Shown one piece after another: positions 1 through 4,751 of a stretch of DNA of 10,129 nucleotides. A program made the position numbers and the translations under genes. The stretch comes from an uncultured Prevotellaceae bacterium (GTDB lineage Bacteria; Bacteroidota; Bacteroidia; Bacteroidales; Bacteroidaceae), in NCBI GenBank assembly GCA_937891085.1, contig CALAEY010000028.1:1-10129 (forward strand). The letters are read 5' to 3'. How positions within the stretch are numbered: position 1 is the first letter of the stretch; the number at the start of each line of letters is the position of its first letter. The notes below the pieces were generated by a model, which worked only from the letters and a program-made list of their open reading frames with translations, did no database searches and was not told the DNA's origin.

Positions 1-245
1 GAACAGTGAAAGATGCCAAGAGTTTTAAGATTGGGAAGTTTGAAAGCAGTGGCACTGTCAAGGATGCCCGAAATTTCACTGTGGGCAAGATTGAGAAGGA
101 TGGCACCATCAAAGACGAACATAGCTTCAGACTTGGGAAGGTGGAAAGTGATGGCACAGTGAAGGATAGCAGGAACTTCACTATCGGGAAGATTGACTCT
201 GATGGGAAAGTGAAGGATAGCCTCCGCTATATCTTGAGGAAATAG
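1..245 (+). CDS. 17-residue-repeat protein, likely 5-fold beta-flower family (5' part outside window)
   Basis: The reading frame is open from the left edge to the TAG at 243-245, so the true start lies outside the window; the GTG at position 6 is an internal Val of a repeat unit. What is visible is a partial unit, then four complete 17-residue units at 33-83, 84-134, 135-185 and 186-236, then Arg-Lys and stop. The unit pattern is G-K-[IFV]-[ED]-x-[DS]-G-[TK]-[VI]-K-D-x(3)-[FY]-x-[VIL]. The last unit ends in LRYIL instead of the usual SFTI, and the GYAKG-type tail of the complete paralogue at 1823 is missing, so this copy is shortened at the C-terminus. The family name is from memory of Bacteroidales proteins with this repeat; function is unknown, probably a small secreted beta structure. 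It may be a degraded duplicate rather than a working gene. Confidence 0.7.
   Translation, partial: TVKDAKSFKIGKFESSGTVKDARNFTVGKIEKDGTIKDEHSFRLGKVESDGTVKDSRNFTIGKIDSDGKVKDSLRYILRK
33..236 (+). repeat. Four tandem 51-base coding repeats
   Basis: Four in-frame 51-base units, each starting with a Gly-Lys codon pair (GGGAAG or GGCAAG) and encoding one 17-residue repeat. They correspond to units 2-5 of the paralogous gene at 1823-2233 and are more similar to the matching unit of that gene than to each other, which points to duplication of the whole gene rather than fresh unit expansion. Confidence 0.85.
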
Positions 246-387
246 CTCGAAGACTACAGACCTTGTGGAGAGTCCGTTTCGCCCTCATTTTTGGTAAGTT
301 CAGCCCTATTTTTGCCCCACATTTTGGTTTTGCCCAGTTTTTCGGAAGAAAATAAAAGATTTTTTCCCCCATTTTTAGATAAATATG

Positions 388-395
388 TATCTTTG
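388..395 (+). promoter_or_regulatory. Candidate Bacteroidota -7 box (TATCTTTG) for the ATPase gene
   Basis: TATCTTTG matches the TAnnTTTG -7 consensus of Bacteroidota primary-sigma promoters. It lies 30 bases before the preferred ATG at 426, which would give a short leader carrying an AAGGAG at 417-422. A -33 TTTG is not clear; only a T-run near 360-365 lies at roughly the right distance. Confidence 0.55.
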
Positions 396-425
396 CATAA
401 TCTTATTATACAAATCAAGGAGAAA

Positions 426-1772
426 ATGGCATATTACAAAAGGCATATAGACGAAAGGTTGCTTCAATGGAAAGACTCCCTCCGCCACAATCCGCTACTT
501 ATTCGCGGGGCACGACAAGTGGGCAAGTCTACTGCTGTCAGAGAACTTGCAAAACAGTTTCGCTATTTCTTAGAAATCAATTTGGAGAAACAACCAGACT
601 TACTCCAGATGTTTCCCGAAAACATTGATGTAAAGAAAACATGTGAAAAACTGAGCGGAACTCTTGGCATTCCTATTATACCAGGCGAAACACTTCTTTT
701 CATCGATGAGATACAGGTTTCGAAAGAAGCGATTATGTCATTACGATACTTCAAGGAAGATTATCCAGAGCTGCATGTTATCGCTGCTGGTTCGCTTTTA
801 GAATTCACCTTGGAGGAATTGCCATCGTTTGGGGTTGGAAGAATCCGTTCGTTATATATGTATCCATTCTCATTCGACGAATTTCTCATGGCGCAAGGCC
901 TGAAACTGACTGTGGACTTCAAGAAAAGGGCCACAAGTGATGAGCCATTGCCCGAGAAAGCACACAGAGACCTGATAGAGCAACTCCGCACATTCTACAT
1001 AGTAGGTGGTATGCCTGCTGCCATCACAGAATGGATAGAATCACGCAGCTACATAGAAGTATCTCATATCCATGCCGACCTTATACAGACTTATGAGGAT
1101 GACTTCAATAAATACAAGAAACGCGTGTCACCCGTCTTGCTTCGGCAAGTTCTTCGTTCCGTGGCTTTGCAGATAGGTAATAAATTTGTATATTCTATGG
1201 CAGTCCATGACGTTCATTCATCCATAGTCAGAGAGGCATTGCATCTACTTACGTTGGCAGGTCTGATAATTCCCGTGAAGCATACAGATGGCACGGGAGT
1301 ACCACTTGGAGCCGAAGAGAACAACAGATATGTGAAATACTTATTCTTCGACTTAGGAGTGATGCAAACCATGCTTGATATTCCTGCAGCTGATATTCTG
1401 ACTGCATCTGACGTAGATTTCGTAAACAAAGGTGGTACTTCTGAGATGTTTGCAGGTATTGAGATGCAAAAGTATAGCGACTGTTTCCTAAAGGCAGAAT
1501 TACATTATTGGCAGAATACTGCTAATGGTAGCAATGCAGAAGTAGACTATCTGAGAGTGCATAGCGGACTGGTTCTGCCTGTAGAAGTGAAAGCCAGCAC
1601 TCAAGGCAGCATGCAGAGCCTCTGGATTTTCATGCGTAAGCGCAAGTTGCATAGCGCTATTAGAACCTCATTGGAGAACTTCGGCCAGTTTGATTACTAT
1701 GACTCGAAAGACAACTTTGAGCAAAGGCATGTGAACATTGTTCCACTCTATGCTCTGAGTAATCTGGAGTAA
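426..1772 (+). CDS. AAA-family ATPase with DUF4143 C-terminus
   Basis: This 448-residue protein matches the AAA_14 plus DUF4143 architecture abundant in Bacteroidales. The P-loop is GARQVGKST at residues 28-36 and Walker B is LLFIDE at 90-95. A sensor-like AAGSLLE follows at 120-126. The C-terminal third contains AEVDYL (371-376) and PVEVK (385-389), the D...ExK spacing of a PD-(D/E)xK nuclease-like fold seen in many DUF4143 proteins; nuclease activity is not established. The frame stays open upstream to a TTG at 291, but ATG 426 is preferred because it follows AAGGAG (417-422) and a -7 box at 388-395, and the protein then begins with the usual short helix (YYKRHIDERL) before the P-loop. The biological role of the family is unclear: defence, mobile-element or regulatory functions have been suggested. 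Here it sits between two copies of a secreted repeat-protein gene. Confidence 0.88.
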   Translation: MAYYKRHIDERLLQWKDSLRHNPLLIRGARQVGKSTAVRELAKQFRYFLEINLEKQPDLLQMFPENIDVKKTCEKLSGTLGIPIIPGETLLFIDEIQVSKEAIMSLRYFKEDYPELHVIAAGSLLEFTLEELPSFGVGRIRSLYMYPFSFDEFLMAQGLKLTVDFKKRATSDEPLPEKAHRDLIEQLRTFYIVGGMPAAITEWIESRSYIEVSHIHADLIQTYEDDFNKYKKRVSPVLLRQVLRSVALQIGNKFVYSMAVHDVHSSIVREALHLLTLAGLIIPVKHTDGTGVPLGAEENNRYVKYLFFDLGVMQTMLDIPAADILTASDVDFVNKGGTSEMFAGIEMQKYSDCFLKAELHYWQNTANGSNAEVDYLRVHSGLVLPVEVKASTQGSMQSLWIFMRKRKLHSAIRTSLENFGQFDYYDSKDNFEQRHVNIVPLYALSNLE

Positions 1773-1794
1773 TACTTTTACATTCTCTTTTTCA

Positions 1795-1802
1795 TAACTT
1801 TG
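1795..1802 (+). promoter_or_regulatory. Candidate -7 box (TAACTTTG) for the repeat-protein gene
   Basis: TAACTTTG fits TAnnTTTG and lies 20 bases before the ATG at 1823, in the 50-base gap after the ATPase stop. No good -33 TTTG is visible at 19-21 bases upstream. It suggests that the repeat-protein gene is transcribed separately from the ATPase. Confidence 0.5.
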
Positions 1803-1822
1803 CGATATCAATTAAATAAGCC

Positions 1823-2233
1823 ATGAGAACTATCATATTGCTATTCCTTTTTGGACTCGCCACATTGACATCAAATGCCCAGTCAATGTATAATGCCTCC
1901 AACTTCCTCATTGGGAAGATAGAGGCAGATGGAACAGTGAAAGATGCCAAGAGTTTTAAGATTGGGAAGTTTGAAAGCAGTGGCACCATCAAGGATGCTC
2001 GCAATTTCACTGTAGGCAAGATTGAGAATGATGGCACCATCAAGGATGCTCATAGCTTCCGACTTGGGAAAGTGGAAAGTGATGGCACTGTGAAGGATAG
2101 CAGAAACTTCACTATCGGGAAGATTGAGGCTGATGGGAAAGTGAAGGATAGCAGGAGCTTCACTATTGGCTATGCCAAAGGGGTGAATAGACGCTACGCT
2201 GCCGTATTCTACTTCTTCCATTTGCTGGAATGA
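1823..2233 (+). CDS. Secreted 17-residue-repeat protein, likely 5-fold beta-flower family
   Basis: The 136-residue product starts with a classic signal peptide: Arg at position 2, a hydrophobic core (residues 4-15), then TSNA-QS, with probable signal peptidase I cleavage after Ala19. The mature part has a half unit (NASNFLI), five complete 17-residue units encoded at 1913-2167, and an aromatic-rich tail (GYAKG near residue 116, then AVFYFFHLLE). Five equal units plus a closing tail fit the 'beta-flower' proteins annotated in Bacteroidales, where each unit is thought to supply strands of a five-fold symmetric fold. This name is recalled, not searched. Secretion to the periplasm or surface is inferred from the signal peptide. 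It is a paralogue of the truncated gene at the left edge; the ATPase gene lies between them. Function is unknown. Confidence 0.8.
   Translation: MRTIILLFLFGLATLTSNAQSMYNASNFLIGKIEADGTVKDAKSFKIGKFESSGTIKDARNFTVGKIENDGTIKDAHSFRLGKVESDGTVKDSRNFTIGKIEADGKVKDSRSFTIGYAKGVNRRYAAVFYFFHLLE
1913..2167 (+). repeat. Five tandem 51-base coding repeats
   Basis: Units at 1913-1963, 1964-2014, 2015-2065, 2066-2116 and 2117-2167, each encoding G-K-[IFV]-E-x-[DS]-G-[TK]-[VI]-K-D-x(3)-F-x-[VIL]. The repeats are exact in length, with no indels, so unit number could change without breaking the frame. Confidence 0.9.
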
Positions 2234-2279
2234 GCCCCGTAACTGAAGAAATGCTTGCTTTTTATAAAACAAATTGCAT

Positions 2280-2365
2280 TTCTTCTTCCGCTCTTCCGCT
2301 AAATTTAGAAAACGCTTATGTCGCAATAGCTATCATAGCGGAAGAAGAGGCGGAAGTAGCGGAAG
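2280..2365 (+). repeat. Palindromic GCGGAAG element, copy 1
   Basis: The core is a perfect 10-base stem, TCTTCCGCTA at 2292-2301 with TAGCGGAAGA at 2336-2345, around a 34-base loop. The left arm is preceded by TTCTTCTTCCGC and the right arm continues into further GCGGAAG runs to 2365. The same element occurs at 2662-2751 in the opposite orientation. It resembles a REP/MITE-like intergenic repeat. Whether it is mobile or acts in RNA is unknown. Confidence 0.8.
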
Positions 2366-2464
2366 TAAAATGGGCTTTTGGGGCAAAAGATTGGGTAAAA
2401 CGGGGTCTTTTTGGGCTACAATCTTAATAGATGCATGAGAACGGCTGGAGTCTCCCTACTTGAA

Positions 2465-2552
2465 ACTGCCAGTTCTATGCCTAAGGACTGGCAGTCCTAT
2501 GCCTAAGGACTGCCAGTTTCAGTACGGAAGACTGAGAGTTTCACGCCTTAAA
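2465..2552 (+). repeat. Four 22-base tandem repeats forming alternative hairpins
   Basis: Units start at 2465, 2487, 2509 and 2531, each with ACTGnnAGT; the first two share CTATGCCTAAGGACTG as well and the last two are decayed. The ACTGCCAGT core alternates with its reverse complement ACTGGCAGT in unit 2. As a result, unit 2 can pair perfectly with unit 1 (9 bases, 2465-2473 with 2487-2495) or with unit 3 (12 bases, 2487-2498 with 2506-2517, 7-base loop). Confidence 0.8.
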
Positions 2553-2661
2553 ACCAGTGTGGAACTGGCTAACGAATGATTATCAAGCAGTATTAGAGCA
2601 CCCACAGATCAGCATGCCACATAGAAAGCATATAAGGCCATATTTTCGAAAAAAACGGCAT

Positions 2662-2751
2662 TCTTCTTCCGCTACTTCCGCTTCTTCTTCCGCTATGATA
2701 GTCTATACGGATTATATACTATCTGAATTTAGCGGAAGAGCGGAAGAAGAA
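2662..2751 (-). repeat. Palindromic GCGGAAG element, copy 2 (inverted)
   Basis: This is the reverse complement of the element at 2280-2365. The reverse complement of 2725-2751 matches 2280-2306 with one difference in 27. The stretch at 2662-2698 matches 2330-2365 with one mismatch over about 36 bases. Its own 10-base stem (2686-2695 with 2730-2739) encloses a loop of exactly 34 bases, the same length as in copy 1, although the loop sequences agree at only about 19 of 34 positions. Confidence 0.8.
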
Positions 2752-2899
2752 TCAGAAATTTTTTGCCGTCAAAAACGTTGACATCAACTTTGCCATAAGA
2801 TGATTTTCGGCATTCTCGCATGTAGAATTTGGAGATAGCTTAGATGACAGAATAGCTTGATCGAACTTCGTTACAAAAGAAATGCTTGGTTTTTTCACG

Positions 2900-2985
2900 G
2901 AAATACCAAGCAAAACTCCAGAAATGCAGTTACATTTACCACTGTAATGCTTGGTATTTCGGCGACAACTGCCTGCGTTTCTGGA
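2900..2985 (+). repeat. Interleaved inverted repeats
   Basis: Stem A is a perfect 13-base inverted repeat, GAAATACCAAGCA at 2900-2912 with TGCTTGGTATTTC at 2948-2960. Stem B pairs TCCAGAAATGCAG (2917-2929) with CTGCGTTTCTGGA (2973-2985) with one mismatch. The left arm of B lies inside the loop of A and the right arm outside it, so the two would form a pseudoknot or compete. A further GAAATGCTTGG lies just upstream at 2879-2889. Confidence 0.75.
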
Positions 2986-3083
2986 AATGTGGCTGACTTT
3001 TGGTAAAGAATAGGGCATTTTCGCTCATAGTGGTGAACATTTGTGAACATAACTGCTAAAGGCAACTACTTAAAAAAGCAAAA

Positions 3084-3101
3084 ATAAACAGCATTGTTTA
3101 T
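3084..3101. promoter_or_regulatory. Candidate operator palindrome upstream of the toxin-antitoxin operon
   Basis: ATAAACA-GCAT-TGTTTAT is a perfect 7-4-7 inverted repeat ending 22 bases before the candidate -7 box. Two direct copies of GTGAACAT (3033-3040 and 3043-3050, exactly 10 bases apart) lie further upstream. Autoregulation by the antitoxin binding such sites is usual for these modules; binding here is inferred. Confidence 0.45.
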
Positions 3102-3123
3102 GAACAATTTGGCTAATAGTTCT

Positions 3124-3131
3124 TATATTTG
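3124..3131 (+). promoter_or_regulatory. Candidate -7 box (TATATTTG) for the toxin-antitoxin operon
   Basis: TATATTTG matches TAnnTTTG exactly, 18 bases before the ATG at 3150. A TTTG at 3108-3111 is too close to be the usual -33 element, so the upstream element is uncertain. Its position argues against the TTG at 3129 as the translation start, since transcription should begin downstream of it. Confidence 0.6.
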
Positions 3132-3149
3132 CAGCAGAACAACTTAATA

Positions 3150-3422
3150 ATGAATCTTATGACATCTATTAGCATTGATACAAACATCTATAATGAGGCA
3201 AAACTATATGCCGATAAGCACAATATAAGTGTCAGGCATTTATTTGAAACATACGTGTTAAGTCTCATAAAAAAACGTCAGGCAAAAGAAACTGACGGAC
3301 AAGTCTTGGACAGATTCTCTCCGGAACTGCGCAAGTATATTGGTATTGCCAAAACTGACAATGCTGATTTGAACGAAACTGATGCCAGATGGGAGTACTT
3401 AAAAGAAAAACATGACTTATGA
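3150..3422 (+). CDS. DUF6364-like antitoxin of a PIN toxin-antitoxin pair
   Basis: A 90-residue protein directly upstream of a PIN-domain toxin. The N-terminus has a short strand-like stretch (TSISID, residues 5-10) followed by two predicted helices (about 13-24 and 27-42), the layout of a ribbon-helix-helix DNA-binding domain. The charged C-terminal half, rich in Glu, Asp and Lys, would be the toxin-binding tail. The sequence resembles DUF6364 antitoxins of Bacteroidales, a recognition made from memory. ATG 3150 is chosen because it follows the -7 box at 3124-3131 at a suitable distance; ATG 3159 (residue 4) is an alternative. The stop overlaps the toxin ATG by four bases (ATGA), so the two are translationally coupled. 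Likely role: neutralise the toxin and repress its own promoter, possibly at the palindrome 3084-3101. Confidence 0.75.
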   Translation: MNLMTSISIDTNIYNEAKLYADKHNISVRHLFETYVLSLIKKRQAKETDGQVLDRFSPELRKYIGIAKTDNADLNETDARWEYLKEKHDL

Positions 3423-3829
3423 AAAAAGTTTTTGTGGACACTAACGTGCTTCTCGATGTCATGGAGCAACGTGAAGGATTCTTTATTGAGGCTTCTGAAA
3501 TAATGCAATTGGGATACGACAAAAAAATACTGCTATTCTGCACTTCGCTATCATTTGCAAATTGCTATTATATATTAAGGAAGGTGATAGGAAAAGAAAA
3601 GGCAATGGAGACTTTGCGTTTCTTTAAGACCTTTATAACTATTGCTCCGATGGATAATCCTCAGTGCGAACAAGCTCTTTCAGCTATAGCGCCTGATTTT
3701 GAGGACATGCTCCAGTATGAAGCAGCTATCGCTTCAGAGTGCGATGTCTTAGTAACGAGAAATCAGAAACATTTCCCAAAAGATTCCATTCCAGTCTTAT
3801 CCCCTCACGAATTCTTAATGGAGATGTAA
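3419..3829 (+). CDS. PIN-domain toxin (VapC-like RNase)
   Basis: A 136-residue single-domain PIN protein, a usual length for VapC-type toxins. The first motif is VFVDTNVLLDV, with acidic residues D7 and D13. The third acidic block is DFEDMLQ, with D93, E95 and D96, and the fourth is DVLVTRN, with D109. At the place where many PIN proteins have a conserved Glu in helix 2 there is N48 (SFANCYYILRK), which I believe is common in the Bacteroidetes PIN_3 subgroup. The known family activity is Mg-dependent cleavage of RNA, often tRNA or rRNA; the target here cannot be told. It overlaps the antitoxin gene by four bases (ATGA). A glycosyltransferase gene begins only 4 bases after its stop. Confidence 0.85.
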   Translation: MKKVFVDTNVLLDVMEQREGFFIEASEIMQLGYDKKILLFCTSLSFANCYYILRKVIGKEKAMETLRFFKTFITIAPMDNPQCEQALSAIAPDFEDMLQYEAAIASECDVLVTRNQKHFPKDSIPVLSPHEFLMEM

Positions 3830-3833
3830 AGAC

Positions 3834-4751
3834 ATGAGACGAGAACTTGCCCCGATATTGCTCTTCGTGTACAACCGCCCACAGCATGTACGGCAGTTGG
3901 TGACGAGCTTGCTGGCCAATAATGAGGCAGAGGAGAGTGTGCTCTATGTCTATGCGGATGGGGCAAAGGATGCGGAGGACCAAGCGGCTGTAGAGGAAGT
4001 GCGCCAAATTATCTTGGGTCTCGATGGCTTCAAGACGGTGCACCTTATTCAGAGGGAAGAGAACTGGGGATTGGCACGCAACGTCATCGATGGAGTGACG
4101 AACGTAGTGAAAAAGCATGGCAGTGTCATCGTCTTGGAAGACGACTTGGTGGTGGCTCCTTACTTCCTGCGTTTCATGAATGATGCGCTGGAGACCTACA
4201 AGGATGAACCTCGCGTGGGGCACATTCAGGCTTGTGACTATACGCAGGACCCTACCCTGCCCGACACCTTCCTCATAAAATGGACAGGCAGTTGGGGATG
4301 GGCCACTTGGGAACGCGCTTGGCAGCTCTTCAATCCCGATGGAGCCGCCTTGCTTCGAGAACTGAAAGACCGCCAACTCACCAAAACCTTCGATTTCAAC
4401 GGGAAATATGGCTACACCCGCATGCTGCAACGTCAGGTAGAAGGGCAGAATAACTCGTGGGCCATTCGCTGGAATGCCTCGCTGTTCCTGCAAGACGTGC
4501 TCTCCCTGAATGTGGGCAAGGCACTGGTGCAAAACAACGGCTTCGACGGCACGGGAACCAACTGTGGTGGTGGTGGGCTCTATGCGTCCAACTTATGGTT
4601 GAAGCCACTGGAAGTGAAGAAGATAGAGCCTATCACAGAGAATCTGGAGGCACGAAAAGTCTATGAGCGCTACTATGCGCGAACCAACTCGTTCTGGGCT
4701 AAAGCCATCAGAAGAATCAAACGCACACTGAAAGGAGACTTCGGACGATGA
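3834..4751 (+). CDS. GT-A family glycosyltransferase
   Basis: The 305-residue protein has a GT-A fold signature: a first strand PILLFVYNRP (residues 7-16), a nucleotide-binding ADG at 41-43, ENWGLARNV at 76-84 and the metal/nucleotide motif LEDD at 101-104. A SWGWATWERAW block (153-163) is typical of the Bacteroidetes sugar transferases with a VYNRP start, probably at the acceptor site. It has no signal peptide or clear membrane segment, so it should act at the cytoplasmic face of the membrane on lipid-linked or LPS-type acceptors. It is first of three glycosyltransferase genes; its stop overlaps the start of the next by four bases (ATGA). Base composition is visibly richer in G+C than the upstream toxin-antitoxin genes. 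Donor and acceptor sugars cannot be told. Confidence 0.85.
   Translation: MRRELAPILLFVYNRPQHVRQLVTSLLANNEAEESVLYVYADGAKDAEDQAAVEEVRQIILGLDGFKTVHLIQREENWGLARNVIDGVTNVVKKHGSVIVLEDDLVVAPYFLRFMNDALETYKDEPRVGHIQACDYTQDPTLPDTFLIKWTGSWGWATWERAWQLFNPDGAALLRELKDRQLTKTFDFNGKYGYTRMLQRQVEGQNNSWAIRWNASLFLQDVLSLNVGKALVQNNGFDGTGTNCGGGGLYASNLWLKPLEVKKIEPITENLEARKVYERYYARTNSFWAKAIRRIKRTLKGDFGR

Larger units (their letters stand above)
2234..3149. other. Long gene-free region rich in palindromic and tandem repeats
   Basis: About 900 bases between the repeat-protein gene and the antitoxin gene with no convincing coding sequence. Short open frames exist but follow the GCGGAAG repeats and give low-complexity products. 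The structured parts are the inverted pair of palindromic elements (2280-2365 and 2662-2751), 22-base tandem repeats (2465-2552) and a block of interleaved inverted repeats (about 2881-2985). I see nothing recognisable in 2366-2440, 2553-2660 or 2752-2880. Confidence 0.7.

Noticed and set aside
282..375. C-tract/T-tract alternation between the left repeat-protein gene and the ATPase
   Set aside because: The spacing of the C-runs is irregular (22, 11, 19 bases and so on); this looks like low-complexity intergenic sequence.
426..1772. Transposase or insertion sequence carrying the ATPase gene
   Set aside because: The protein has no DDE motif and I found no terminal inverted repeats or target-site duplication around 246-1822.
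2230..2427. Small open frame (65 residues) whose ATG overlaps the repeat-protein stop by four bases
   Set aside because: Most of its length is the palindromic GCGGAAG element read as Ala-Glu-Glu repeats; no domain or conserved pattern. The ATGA overlap is probably chance.
2557..2781. Open frame of 74 residues in the intergenic region
   Set aside because: Its Ser/Ala-rich middle is the second palindromic element in translation; no start signal or recognisable domain.
2280..2990. CRISPR array
   Set aside because: The repeats are palindromic or tandem without regularly spaced unique spacers, and there are no cas genes in the window.
2752..3018. Minus-strand open frame of 88 residues
   Set aside because: It runs through the interleaved inverted repeats and has no recognisable motif, and no promoter fits.
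3726..4532. Long minus-strand open frame (268 residues) opposite the toxin and first glycosyltransferase
   Set aside because: A shadow of the two well-supported plus-strand genes; no coherent domain in the translation.
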